In this document: one piece after another, positions 43,564 to 52,330 of the stretch | Numbering within the stretch: the first letter of the stretch is position 1 | How the letters are laid out: each line of letters opens with the position of its first letter | NCBI RefSeq assembly: GCF_026891095.1 | Contig: NZ_JAPTNL010000002.1 | Span: 434,001-498,000, forward strand | Direction: 5' to 3' | DNA from: Roseovarius salincola | GTDB taxonomy: Bacteria > Pseudomonadota > Alphaproteobacteria > Rhodobacterales > Rhodobacteraceae | Length of the DNA: 64,000 bases | The notes under the pieces: model-generated | Databases searched by the model: none | What the model was told of the DNA's origin: nothing | What the model saw: the letters and a program-made list of their open reading frames with translations, nothing else | Made by a program: the position numbers and the translations under genes

Positions 43564-44529
43564 TCATCCCCACAATGCGGCCTTGGGCGGATGCACCCCG
43601 GCCTCGTCAAACGTCAAAGCCTCATCCCGGTCTTCCGCCAACAACAGCGGCCCGTCAAGATCCGTTACCAGCGCGTCCTGTGCCACCAGAACCGCCGGTG
43701 CCATCGCCAGAGAACTTCCGACCATGCAGCCCACCATCACGTCGTAACCTTCGGCTTTCGCGGCGTCGCGCAAGGCCAGCGCCTCGGTCAGGCCGCCGGT
43801 CTTGTCGAGCTTTATATTGACCACGTCATATTTTCCCTTCAGCCCCGGCAGGCTGTCGCGGTCATGACAGGACTCATCGGCGCAGACCGGCAGAGGGCGG
43901 TCGATTCCGCGCAGCGCCTCGTCGTCGCCCGCGGGCAGGGGCTGTTCCACAAGGCTCACGCCAAGCCGCACCAGATGCGGCGCCAGTTCGGCGTAGGCCT
44001 CGGCGCTCCAGCCCTCGTTGGCATCCACGATGATGCGCGATTTCGACGCGCCTGCGCGCACCGCCTCGACGCGTTCCATGTCGTCCGGCGTGCCCAGCTT
44101 GATCTTCAGCAGCGGGCGATGCGCATGTTTCGCGGCCTGCGCGCGCATCGCGTCCGGCGTGTCCAGCGACAGGGTATAGGCGGTGATCTCGGGCTTGGGT
44201 TCGGGCAACCCGGCCAGCTCCCACACGCGCTTGCCCGCGCGCTTGGCCTCAAGGTCCCACAGCGCGCAATCCACCGCGTTGCGCGCCGCCCCGGCGGGCA
44301 GCAATTCCTGCAATGTGGCGCGGTCGAACGTGGCGGGCAGGCCCCCGATCTGCGCGGCTACGGAATCCAGCGTTTCGCCATAGCGGGCATAGGGCACGCA
44401 TTCACCCCACCCGCTCACGCCGCCATCGCTCAGATGCACCGTCAGCACCTGCGCTTCACTGCGCGAACCACGGCTGATCGTGAAGACCTGCGCCAGCCGG
44501 AACACATCACGGGTCAGCGATATCTCCAC
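43564..44529 (-). CDS. dgcA: dipeptide-epimerase-type enolase superfamily enzyme, probable N-acetyl-D-glutamate racemase
   Basis: This protein of 321 residues has the muconate-lactonising-type barrel. Visible motifs are the KIKL lysine (PLLKIKLGTPDDM), metal ligands in VDANEGW, VEQPLP and CADESC, and the second catalytic lysine in NIKLDKTGGL. Family annotation is L-Ala-D/L-Glu epimerase. Next to a DUF1611 gene it matches the DgcA of the described marine D-glutamate pathway. GTG 44529 has AAGGAG at 6 bases and fits homologous starts; ATG 44544 is the alternative. Confidence 0.8.
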   Translation of the reverse strand: MEISLTRDVFRLAQVFTISRGSRSEAQVLTVHLSDGGVSGWGECVPYARYGETLDSVAAQIGGLPATFDRATLQELLPAGAARNAVDCALWDLEAKRAGKRVWELAGLPEPKPEITAYTLSLDTPDAMRAQAAKHAHRPLLKIKLGTPDDMERVEAVRAGASKSRIIVDANEGWSAEAYAELAPHLVRLGVSLVEQPLPAGDDEALRGIDRPLPVCADESCHDRDSLPGLKGKYDVVNIKLDKTGGLTEALALRDAAKAEGYDVMVGCMVGSSLAMAPAVLVAQDALVTDLDGPLLLAEDRDEALTFDEAGVHPPKAALWG

Positions 44530-44604
44530 GCTCTTCTCCTTCATCGTTCTTCAAATACTAATCTGCCCGGCCGCTGCATCGTGCCGCCGGGCTGGGCGAT
44601 CAGA

Positions 44605-45606
44605 TCACAGGGCGGCCAGCGCGTCCACCAGCTTGCCCGGCCCGAACCGATAGGGGTCGGTCGCGGGCAGATCCATGGAGCGTTCGATCTCGGCCAGATA
44701 GGCCTTTGCATCCTCTTCGCTCATATGCTGGGTGTTCACCGACACGCCGGCCACCACGCAGCCGGAATTGGCGATGCGCGCCAGCGGCAGCGCGGTGTCG
44801 CGCAACGCCTCGAGCGAAGGCGGTGTGTAATCCGGCAGGCCACGCATATGATCGCGCGTCGGCTCGTGGCACAGGATCAGCGCATCGGGCTGGCCGCCAT
44901 GAATGAGCGCCATGGTCACCCCCGAATAGGAGACATGGAACAGGCTGCCCTGACCCTCGATCAGGTCCCAGTGATCCTCGTCATTGTCCGGCGTCAGCCA
45001 TTCGATCGACCCGGCCATGAAATCCGCGATCACCGCGTCCAGCGGGACACCGTCGCCGGTGATCAGGATGCCGGTCTGCCCCGTGGCGCGGAAGGTCGCC
45101 TTCATCTTGCGCGCGTGCATTTCGCGCTCCATGGCGATCGCCGTATACATCTTGCCGACCGAACAATCGGTGCCCACCGGCAGGCAGCGCTTGCCGCGGC
45201 GTTTCTTGCCATCGGCGATCGGGTAGTCGACCTCGGGGACGCGCACATCATGCAGGCTGCGCCCGGTCGCCTCGGCCACGGCCACAAGGTCGGGTTCGTT
45301 GCGCAAGAGGTTGTGCAGCCCCGCGGCCAGGTCGAAACCCTCTTCCAGCGCGGCGACCAGCACCTTTTTCCATTCCTTCGAAATCACGCCGCCCCGGTTG
45401 GCGACACCGATCACCAGCGTCTTGGCACCGGCGGCGCGGGCCTCCTCCAGGGTCATGTCGCTCAGCCCCAGATCGGCACCGCAGCCCGGCAGGCGCAGCT
45501 GGCCGACGGCGTTGTCGGGGCGCCAGTCACGGATGCCGATGGCCACCTTCGCGGCCAGCATGTCGGGCGCATCGCCCAGGAACAACAGATAAGGGGTCTC
45601 GATCAT
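44605..45606 (-). CDS. dgcN: DUF1611 family protein, probable D-glutamate N-acetyltransferase
   Basis: This 333-residue protein starts MIETPYLLFLGDAPDMLAAK and has the P-loop-like segment PVGTDCSVGKMYTAIAMERE and the block IEGQGSLFHVSYSGV. DUF1611 members paired with an epimerase gene were reported as DgcN, which acetylates D-glutamate in marine Proteobacteria; the assignment here rests on that pairing. The start follows AAAGGAG. It heads a three-gene operon with dgcA and the aminotransferase. Confidence 0.8.
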   Translation of the reverse strand: MIETPYLLFLGDAPDMLAAKVAIGIRDWRPDNAVGQLRLPGCGADLGLSDMTLEEARAAGAKTLVIGVANRGGVISKEWKKVLVAALEEGFDLAAGLHNLLRNEPDLVAVAEATGRSLHDVRVPEVDYPIADGKKRRGKRCLPVGTDCSVGKMYTAIAMEREMHARKMKATFRATGQTGILITGDGVPLDAVIADFMAGSIEWLTPDNDEDHWDLIEGQGSLFHVSYSGVTMALIHGGQPDALILCHEPTRDHMRGLPDYTPPSLEALRDTALPLARIANSGCVVAGVSVNTQHMSEEDAKAYLAEIERSMDLPATDPYRFGPGKLVDALAAL

Positions 45607-45637
45607 GACGGCTCCTTTCGGGAATCACCTTTCGGGG

Positions 45638-45739
45638 GATTTTCCTACAGTTAGGGCGCGAAATCCTGTGGGAAATCAAAGTAAATCACCGCTAGCGCGC
45701 AAGAATATCCCGCCATTGCCGTGTTCTACAGAATATTCC
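45638..45739. promoter_or_regulatory. repeat-rich divergent control region of dgcN and mcl1
   Basis: GATTTTCCTACAG (45638) and CTGTGGGAAATC (45666) form an imperfect inverted repeat about 28 bases apart. AGAATATCC (45702) and AGAATATTCC (45730) are direct repeats also 28 bases apart. The placement suits regulator binding. No DgcR-like regulator gene is next to it in this window. Confidence 0.45.
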
Positions 45740-45871
45740 TCAAAACGCAAAGGGCCTGCTCCCCCGCCGGTCCCCGCGATGCTGCTGTGCAGAAACCGGT
45801 TGCGGGCGAGGGCGCAATTTTATACCGGTTGACCGATCAAAAGTGAAACATTCGACAAAAGGCCGCGCATC

Positions 45872-46831
45872 ATGAGCTTCCGCCTGCAACCGCCCGCCCC
45901 CGCCCGTCCCAACCGCTGCCAGCTCTTCGGCCCCGGCTCCAATACCAAGCTCTTCGAGAAGATGGCCGCCAGTGCGGCGGATGTCATAAATATCGACCTC
46001 GAGGATTCTGTCTCGCCGGGTGACAAGGACACGGCGCGCGCCAACACGATCCAGGCGATCAACGATGTGGACTGGGGGCAGAAAACCCTGTCGGTGCGCA
46101 TCAACGGGCTGGATACGCCCTTCTGGTATCGCGATGTCGTGGACCTCTTGGAACAGGCGGGCGACCGGCTGGATCAGATCATGATCCCCAAGGCGGGCTG
46201 TGGCGCCGATATCTACGCCGTCGATGCGCTGGTCACCGGGGTCGAGGCCGCCAAGGGCCGCAAGAAGCGCATCAGCTTCGAGGCAATCATCGAATCCGCC
46301 GCCGGCATCGCCCATGTCGAAGAGATCGCCGCCGCCAGCCCCAGGATGCAGGCGCTCAGCCTCGGCGCGGCGGATTTCGCTGCCTCGATGGGCATGGCGA
46401 CCACTGGAATCGGCGGCACGCAGGAAAGCTATTACATGCTGCGCGAGGGGCAGAAATACTGGGCCGATCCCTGGCACTGGGCGCAAACCGCCATCGTTGC
46501 GGCCTGCCGCACACATGGGCTTTTGCCGGTCGATGGCCCGTTCGGCGATTTTTCCGATGACGAGGGTTTTCGCGCACAGGCGCGCCGCTCGGCGACGTTG
46601 GGCATGGTCGGCAAATGGGCGATCCATCCCAAGCAGATCGCGCTGGCCAACGAGATCTTCACCCCCTCGGCCGAGGCCGTGCAGGAAGCCCGCGAAATTC
46701 TCAAGGCAATGGACGAGGCCAAGGCGCGTGGCGAAGGCGCGACCACCTACAAGGGCCGCCTTGTGGACATCGCCTCGATCAAGCAGGCCGAGGTGATCGT
46801 GCGCCAGGCCGAGATGATCGACGCCATGTAG
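45872..46831 (+). CDS. mcl1: L-malyl-CoA / beta-methylmalyl-CoA lyase
   Basis: This 319-residue HpcH/HpaI-citrate-lyase-type enzyme starts MSFRLQPPAPARPNRCQLFG and closely resembles Rhodobacter Mcl1. It has the metal-site blocks INIDLEDSV and FEAIIESAAGI and the family-specific MSLGAADFAASMGM-type segment. It cleaves methylmalyl-CoA to glyoxylate and propionyl-CoA and interconverts malyl-CoA, the last part of the ethylmalonyl-CoA pathway. It stands apart from ccr and ecm by about 19 kb and diverges from dgcN. Confidence 0.93.
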   Translation: MSFRLQPPAPARPNRCQLFGPGSNTKLFEKMAASAADVINIDLEDSVSPGDKDTARANTIQAINDVDWGQKTLSVRINGLDTPFWYRDVVDLLEQAGDRLDQIMIPKAGCGADIYAVDALVTGVEAAKGRKKRISFEAIIESAAGIAHVEEIAAASPRMQALSLGAADFAASMGMATTGIGGTQESYYMLREGQKYWADPWHWAQTAIVAACRTHGLLPVDGPFGDFSDDEGFRAQARRSATLGMVGKWAIHPKQIALANEIFTPSAEAVQEAREILKAMDEAKARGEGATTYKGRLVDIASIKQAEVIVRQAEMIDAM

Positions 46832-46858
46832 CGCATCCCCCGGCACCGCCCGGATATG

Positions 46859-46895
46859 AAAAACCCCGGCAGGGTCTGAACCTTGCCGGGGTTTT
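46859..46895. terminator. bidirectional terminator between mcl1 and the OmpA gene
   Basis: AAAACCCCGGCAGG and CCTTGCCGGGGTTTT form a long stem with A and T runs on the two sides, so it can stop the converging transcripts from both strands. Confidence 0.85.
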
Positions 46896-46927
46896 GCCGT
46901 TCTTGGGTCGCCCGTGGCGCCGCGCGG

Positions 46928-47593
46928 TTAGGTCGCGTTCGGCAGGATCACGATCTCCACCCGGCGGTTCTGGGCGCGCCCGGAATCGGTCAGGTTGTCC
47001 GCAATCGGCTGGTTCTCGCCCCGGCCAAAGGTCTGGATGCGCCCGAAGGGCACGCCGCCCTGCATCAGCACATCGGCTACCGCATTGGCGCGCCGCTCAG
47101 AAAGCTGCTGGTTATAGGAGGCCGCGCCGGTGTTGTCGGTATGGCCCACCACCTGCACCGACGAATCGGGGTAATCGCGCAGGCTGTCCGCCACGGTCAT
47201 CAGGTCGCTGCGCAGCCCCGACCGCACCGCGGCGCTGTCCACGTCGAACAGGATGTCCTGCGGCATCGTCACGATCAGCCGGTCGCCGGTATTGGTGATG
47301 CGGATGCGGTCATTGTCCAGCTCCTGGCGCAGCTGCGCTTCCTGCTTGTCCAGCATGTTGCCATAGGCCGCGCCGCCCGCCGCGCCAAGCGCGCCGCCGA
47401 TGACGGCACCCTTGCCCTTGTCGCTACTCACTGCAGCGCCGACCCCGGCGCCCAGCAAGCCGCCCAGAAGCGCGCCCTGTTTGGTTTTCTGGCGCGGGTC
47501 ATTGCCATTGACCGTGGCCGGGTCGGTGCAGGCCGTGGCCATCAGCAAGGATGTGCCCGCCAGAATGATAAGGGAATGTCTTGCTCGGATCAT
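46928..47593 (-). CDS. OmpA-family outer membrane protein with glycine zipper (YiaD-like)
   Basis: This 221-residue protein has an N-terminal signal (MIRARHSLIILAGTSLLMAT) with Cys after ATA. A glycine-zipper stretch follows (GGLLGAGVGAAVSSDKGKGA), then an OmpA peptidoglycan-binding domain (VVGHTDNTGAASYNQQLSER; GRAQNRRVEI). Its layout matches YiaD. The lipobox MATAC has Ala at -3 where Leu is usual, so lipidation is probable but not certain. It would tether the outer membrane to peptidoglycan. Confidence 0.88.
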   Translation of the reverse strand: MIRARHSLIILAGTSLLMATACTDPATVNGNDPRQKTKQGALLGGLLGAGVGAAVSSDKGKGAVIGGALGAAGGAAYGNMLDKQEAQLRQELDNDRIRITNTGDRLIVTMPQDILFDVDSAAVRSGLRSDLMTVADSLRDYPDSSVQVVGHTDNTGAASYNQQLSERRANAVADVLMQGGVPFGRIQTFGRGENQPIADNLTDSGRAQNRRVEIVILPNAT

Positions 47594-47723
47594 GGAATAG
47601 CCTTGTGTTGATCGCCCGATTGTCCGGGTCTGGCGCCAGAATAGGCAATGCAGGTCCGCGACCCAAGGAAAACCGGGGGGAAATCGGCGACAATCCGCGC
47701 ATATCTGATATCCGGGCCTGCGG

Positions 47724-48611
47724 TCAGGCCTCGTTGCGTGCGCTTTCCCAGGCCAGCATCGCGCGCTTGACCGGCAAGCCCCAGTGATAACCGCCAAGCC
47801 CGCCCGATTTGCGCATCGCCCGATGGCACGGGATCAGGAAACTGACCGGATTGCGCCCTACGGCCGTGCCCACCGCGCGCACCGCGCGCGGGCTGCCGAT
47901 GGCCTTCGCGATGTCGGAATATGTGGTGACATGACCGCTGGGGACGCGCAGCAATGCCTCCCAGACCTTGATCTGAAACGGTGCGCCAATCATGTGCAGC
48001 GCCGTTTCGCCGCGCCCGGCAAAGGCCGCCTCGACCCAGTGCGCGATGCTGCCCGGGTCATGTTCGAACTGCGCGGCGGGCCAGCGCCCCGCCATGTCCT
48101 GCCATGCGGCAACGCGGCCGCATTCATCGGCGAATGCCAGCCCGCACAGCCCCTTCTCGGTGCCCATTGCCAGCACCTCGCCAAAGGGGCTGGGAAACCA
48201 GCCGTGGCGAATCGTCAATCCCGCGCCACGCCGCGCGAATTCACCGGGGCTCATGGCGTCCCATCTGAGGAACAGATCGTGCAGCCGCCCGCTGCCCGAC
48301 AGCCCGGCGGCGGCGGCGGTCTCCAGCACCGTGTGGCGCTCGGCCAGCAGCACCTTGGCATGTTCCAGCGTCAGGTATTGCTGATAGCGCTTGGGCGAGA
48401 CCCCGACCCAGGCCGAGAACAGGCGCTGGAAATGGGCCGGGCTCATGTTCAACTCGGCCGCCAGCGATTCAAGCGACATCCGTTCGCCCGCCGCGTCGAT
48501 CCTGTCCAGCGCGCGGCGCATCACGTTGTAATGATAGCCCTGCGCCTCTTTGGTCTCGGGCAGATTGTCGGGCAGGGCCTTTGCCGGGGTGTCTTGCATG
48601 GTTTCGCTCAT
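47724..48611 (-). CDS. AraC-type HTH fused to methylated-DNA-protein cysteine methyltransferase (Ada-like, short form)
   Basis: This 295-residue protein has an AraC HTH at about 35-125 (MSLESLAAELNMSPAHFQRL), then an Ogt-type alkyltransferase domain with the acceptor cysteine in FLIPCHRAMR. The N-terminal Ada zinc domain that senses phosphotriesters is absent. It repairs O6-alkylguanine and may regulate transcription. Starts at 48611 and 48599 are both possible. Confidence 0.88.
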   Translation of the reverse strand: MSETMQDTPAKALPDNLPETKEAQGYHYNVMRRALDRIDAAGERMSLESLAAELNMSPAHFQRLFSAWVGVSPKRYQQYLTLEHAKVLLAERHTVLETAAAAGLSGSGRLHDLFLRWDAMSPGEFARRGAGLTIRHGWFPSPFGEVLAMGTEKGLCGLAFADECGRVAAWQDMAGRWPAAQFEHDPGSIAHWVEAAFAGRGETALHMIGAPFQIKVWEALLRVPSGHVTTYSDIAKAIGSPRAVRAVGTAVGRNPVSFLIPCHRAMRKSGGLGGYHWGLPVKRAMLAWESARNEA

Positions 48612-48708
48612 GGCCTCGTCCTTGTATATGGCATCAGACTAAAGTGCCGCGCCCGCTGCGGCGACCCGAATGTTGCGCATTGGGTTCTTTCGGGGCAAAA
48701 GGCGTCGC

Positions 48709-49353
48709 ATGGCAAGCCAGCTCGACTATCATACCATCCGCGAGATATTCACCCGCTTTCAGGCGGCCGAGCCCGAACCCAGGGGTGAGCTCGACCATGT
48801 CAACGCCTATACGCTGGTCGTTGCCGTGGCGCTTTCGGCGCAGGCCACCGATGCGGGGGTCAACCGCGCCACGCGCGACCTGTTTCAGATCGCCGACACC
48901 CCGCAAAAGATGCTGGACCTTGGCGAGGAGGGGCTGATCGACCACATCAAGACCATCGGCCTTTACCGCAACAAGGCCAAGAACGTGATCAAGCTGTCGC
49001 GCATCTTGGTCGATCAGTATGACGGCGAAGTCCCCAATTCGCGCGCCGCGCTTCAGGCGCTGCCGGGGGTTGGACGCAAGACCGCCAATGTGGTTCTCAA
49101 CATGTGGTGGCACTACCCCGCGCAGGCGGTCGATACCCATATCTTCCGCGTCGGCAACCGCACCGGCATCTGCCCCGGCAAGGACGTGGTCGCCGTCGAA
49201 CGCGCCATCGAAGACAACGTGCCGGTCGATTTCCAGCAATGCGCGCATCACTGGCTGATCCTGCATGGCCGCTACCATTGCAAGGCCCGCAAGCCGATGT
49301 GCCCCACCTGCATCATACGTGATCTCTGTCAGTACGAGGAAAAGACCATATGA
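48709..49353 (+). CDS. nth: endonuclease III
   Basis: This 214-residue DNA glycosylase/AP lyase has the helix-hairpin-helix LPGVGRKTANVVL with catalytic Lys, the catalytic Asp in AVDTHIFRVGNRTG and the C-terminal [4Fe-4S] Cys pattern CKARKPMCPTCIIRDLC. It removes oxidised pyrimidines. ATG 48709 gives the family start. Its stop overlaps the kinase start (ATGA). Confidence 0.95.
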   Translation: MASQLDYHTIREIFTRFQAAEPEPRGELDHVNAYTLVVAVALSAQATDAGVNRATRDLFQIADTPQKMLDLGEEGLIDHIKTIGLYRNKAKNVIKLSRILVDQYDGEVPNSRAALQALPGVGRKTANVVLNMWWHYPAQAVDTHIFRVGNRTGICPGKDVVAVERAIEDNVPVDFQQCAHHWLILHGRYHCKARKPMCPTCIIRDLCQYEEKTI

Positions 49354-50336
49354 CCAGATACCAGGCCGTCGGCATCGGCAATGCCGTCGTCGATGTCATC
49401 ACCCAATGCGATGACGATGTTCTGACGCGCCTTGGCATCGACAAGGGCGTGATGCAGCTTGTCGAGCAGCCGCGCGGCGAATTCCTGTTCGATCAGATGC
49501 GGAACCGCACGCAGATGCCCGGCGGCTCGGTCGCCAACAGCATCGCGGGGATGGGGGCGCTCGGGCTCAAGACCGGGTTCATCGGACGCGTGCATGACGA
49601 CGTGCTGGGCCGGTTCTATGCCAATGCGATGACCGCCGAGGGGATCGACTTCGTAAATCCTCCGGTCCCCGAGGGCGAATTGCCGACCTCGCGCTCGATG
49701 ATCTTCGTCTCACCCGATGGCGAGCGCTCGATGAACACCTATCTGGGCATCTCCGCCGAGCTTGGCCCCGACGACGTGGATGACGATGTCGCCGGTGGCG
49801 CGGCGCTCCTGTTCCTCGAGGGCTATCTCTTCGACAAGCCCAAGGGCAAGGATGCCTTTCTTGCCGCATCGCGTGCCTGCCGGGCCTCGGGCGGGGTGTC
49901 GGGCATCACGCTCTCCGATCCGTTCTGCGTCGATCGCCACCGCGGGGACTTCCGCAAGCTGGTGCAGGAGCTCGACTACGTGCTGGGCAATGAACATGAA
50001 TGGTGCGCGCTCTACGAAACCGAGGATCTCGGCGCGGCGCTGGAACAGGCCGCCGCCGAAAGCGGGCTTGTGGTCTGCACCCGCTCGGGTCATGACGTGG
50101 TGATCGCGACAAAGGGCGATACGCTCACTGTGCCGGTGCGCGCGGTCCCGGCGCTCGACAGCACCGGCGCGGGCGATCAGTTCGCCGCCGGGTTCCTTTA
50201 CGGCATGGCGACAGGCGCGCCGCTCGACGTGGCGGGGCGCATGGGCTGCATCGCCGCCGCCGAGGTGATCTCGCATTACGGCGCGCGCCCCGAAGCGGAT
50301 GTCAAGGACATGTTCCGCGCCGAAGGCCTGATCTGA
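49350..50336 (+). CDS. PfkB-family sugar/nucleoside kinase (adenosine-kinase-like)
   Basis: This 328-residue ribokinase-fold protein has QMPGGSVANSIAGMGALG near residue 55 and the C-terminal PfkB signature LDSTGAGDQFAAGFLYGM with catalytic Asp. The N-terminus (YQAVGIGNAVVDVI) is of the adenosine-kinase-like type common in Alphaproteobacteria. The substrate is not proven. It is coupled to nth by a 4-base overlap. Confidence 0.87.
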   Translation: MTRYQAVGIGNAVVDVITQCDDDVLTRLGIDKGVMQLVEQPRGEFLFDQMRNRTQMPGGSVANSIAGMGALGLKTGFIGRVHDDVLGRFYANAMTAEGIDFVNPPVPEGELPTSRSMIFVSPDGERSMNTYLGISAELGPDDVDDDVAGGAALLFLEGYLFDKPKGKDAFLAASRACRASGGVSGITLSDPFCVDRHRGDFRKLVQELDYVLGNEHEWCALYETEDLGAALEQAAAESGLVVCTRSGHDVVIATKGDTLTVPVRAVPALDSTGAGDQFAAGFLYGMATGAPLDVAGRMGCIAAAEVISHYGARPEADVKDMFRAEGLI

Positions 50337-50360
50337 CGCGGGATCGGTCGTGCCGCGCGG

Positions 50361-51296
50361 TTACGCCTCGCGCGACCGCGTCAGTTCCAGGAACACGTCC
50401 TGCAGATCGGCCTGCTCGGTCTTCACGTCGCGGATGCGGATGCCTGCGCCGCGCACCGCCTCCAGCACCGCCTCGGCGGGGGTCTCGTGCGACTGATAGC
50501 TGAACACCAGCGCCCCGTCGGCGCGTTTCTCCACAGCCAGTCCGGGGGCCTGCGGCAGCTCGGTCACATCGCTGTCGGGATGAATGATCATGGTCTTGGA
50601 ATCCAGCCTTTCCAGCAGGTTGGCGGTGCTGTCACGCGCGACGACCTCGCCGAAATTGATGATCGCGATCTCGTCGCACATCTCTTCGGCCTCCTCAAGG
50701 TAATGGGTCGTCAGGATCACCGTCATGCCCTGCTCGTTCAGGCGGCGGACATTCTGCCACAGCATCTGGCGCAGCTCGATATCGACCCCCGCCGTCGGCT
50801 CGTCCAGCACCAGGACATGCGGGCGATGCACCAGCGCCTTGGCCAGCAACAGCCGCCGCCGCATCCCGCCCGAAAGGGTCCGGGCATAGGCCTCGGCCTT
50901 GTCCTCCAGCCCCACCAGCGCCAGGATCTCGTCGCTGCGGCGCTGCGATTTGGGAACACCGTAAAGCCCCGCCTGCACCTCCAGCGCGGCGCGCGGGGTA
51001 AAGAACGGATCGAGGTTCAGCTCCTGGGGCATGACCCCGATCGAGGCGCGGCTCTGGCGCGGGTTCACATCCTGGTCGAATCCCCAGATCGTGACGCGCC
51101 CGGCGGTCTTCACCACCAGCCCCGCCAGAATATTGATCAGCGTCGATTTGCCCGCGCCATTCGGCCCCAACAGGCCAAAGACCGATCCGGCGGGAATATC
51201 CAGGTCCACGCCCTTCAGTGCCGCTTTCGCCGGACTGCCCTTGCTCGCGCCGTAGGTCTTTTCCAATCCGCGGATTTCAATGGCGTTCTCGCCCAT
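50361..51296 (-). CDS. ABC-2-type transporter ATP-binding protein
   Basis: This 311-residue ATPase has Walker A GPNGAGKST, signature LSGGMRRRLLLAKAL and Walker B VLVLDEPTAGVD. A C-terminal extension of about 80 residues is typical of YadG-like exporters. The ABC-2 permease gene is not adjacent in the window. GGGGAG precedes the start. The exported substrate is unknown. Confidence 0.88.
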   Translation of the reverse strand: MGENAIEIRGLEKTYGASKGSPAKAALKGVDLDIPAGSVFGLLGPNGAGKSTLINILAGLVVKTAGRVTIWGFDQDVNPRQSRASIGVMPQELNLDPFFTPRAALEVQAGLYGVPKSQRRSDEILALVGLEDKAEAYARTLSGGMRRRLLLAKALVHRPHVLVLDEPTAGVDIELRQMLWQNVRRLNEQGMTVILTTHYLEEAEEMCDEIAIINFGEVVARDSTANLLERLDSKTMIIHPDSDVTELPQAPGLAVEKRADGALVFSYQSHETPAEAVLEAVRGAGIRIRDVKTEQADLQDVFLELTRSREA

Positions 51297-51370
51297 GGCT
51301 CCCCTTGCCCCTGCCTGCCTGATCGCTCATAATCGGACCTAGTGGAAATGTCGTCAAAAGGAAACGCCAG

Positions 51371-51559
51371 ATGGTGACGAAACCTCCGGAAACCCGGATC
51401 GTCGACAGCTACCGCATCGCCTGCGATGGCGGCGAAGGCGCATTGGGCCACCCGCGCGTCTGGCTATCGATCCCGCCCGCAACGGGCTTCGTCGAATGCC
51501 CCTATTGCGACTGCAAATACATTCACCACGACTTCAAGGACAAGGTTTCCGCTGCCTGA
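51371..51559 (+). CDS. zf-CHCC zinc-finger domain protein
   Basis: This 62-residue protein has the CHCC zinc-finger pattern of NDUFS6-type proteins (ACDGGEGALGHPRVWL; VECPYCDCKYIHH). It is common as a stand-alone small protein in Alphaproteobacteria, where a complex I link is inferred from the mitochondrial homologue. AAAGG lies upstream. It overlaps or abuts the DsbA-like gene. Confidence 0.85.
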   Translation: MVTKPPETRIVDSYRIACDGGEGALGHPRVWLSIPPATGFVECPYCDCKYIHHDFKDKVSAA

Positions 51560-51575
51560 TCGACGCGACCTCCTG

Positions 51576-52295
51576 ATGGCGGGCGCGGCCTCGGTCGTGC
51601 TGACGGCGCTGGGCGTTGCCGCGTGGCCGCGCCTTGCCGCCATGCTCGACCCCAAGGTGGCCTTTGACCCGATTCCCGGCCTGCCGGGCTTTCGCCGGGA
51701 ACGGGGCGCGCCCACCGCGCCCGCCAATGCGCTGGCCGGCCTGGGCGGGCAGGGGGCGCTTGACGCGGCGCCCGGCCTTTCGGTCTGCGACCTCCTTTTC
51801 ACTGAAACGCGCGGCGCGGGTGACGTGCCGCTGGCCTATTTCTCGGATTACCGCTGCACCTTCTGCCGCCGCCTCAGCCCCCGGCTCGCCGCGCTGACGC
51901 AGACATCTGGCATCTCGCTCACCTGGCATGAACTGCCGCTCCTCGGCCCGGATTCCACGCTTGGCGCGCGCGCCGCCCTGGCCGCGCGGCGCCAGGGGGC
52001 TTACGAGGCGTTCCATTCCCGGATGATGGACAGCTCCTTCGTGCCGAACCCCGCCTATCTGCGCCGCCTTGCGCAGGAGACGGGCATCGACCCCGACCTT
52101 CTCATCGTCGACATGGATCACCCCGGCGTGACCCGCCAGCTTGCCATCACCGCCGATCTTGCCCGCCGTTTCGGCTTCATCGGCACGCCGGCCCTCGTGA
52201 TCGGGCGTACCGCCACCCTTGGCGCGCTCTCCGAGTCCCGCCTCGAGCGGCTGATCGCAATCGAACGCCAGGAATCCACGCCCCCCTGCGCCTGA
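51576..52295 (+). CDS. DsbA-family thiol:disulfide protein
   Basis: This protein has a thioredoxin-fold DsbA domain with CTFC (FSDYRCTFCRRLSP) and the cis-Pro loop FGFIGTPALVIG. The N-terminal segment MAGAASVVLTALGVAAW is a signal or anchor. ATG 51576 has no ribosome site. An in-frame CTG at 51552, with AAGG six bases upstream and overlapping the previous gene, would give LPDRRDLLMAGAASVV, a Tat-like twin-arginine signal, and may be the true start. It is probably periplasmic; its role could be oxidase or isomerase. Confidence 0.8.
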   Translation: MAGAASVVLTALGVAAWPRLAAMLDPKVAFDPIPGLPGFRRERGAPTAPANALAGLGGQGALDAAPGLSVCDLLFTETRGAGDVPLAYFSDYRCTFCRRLSPRLAALTQTSGISLTWHELPLLGPDSTLGARAALAARRQGAYEAFHSRMMDSSFVPNPAYLRRLAQETGIDPDLLIVDMDHPGVTRQLAITADLARRFGFIGTPALVIGRTATLGALSESRLERLIAIERQESTPPCA

Positions 52296-52330
52296 GAGGG
52301 GCTTCATCTTGCCGAAAATACTCCGGGGGA

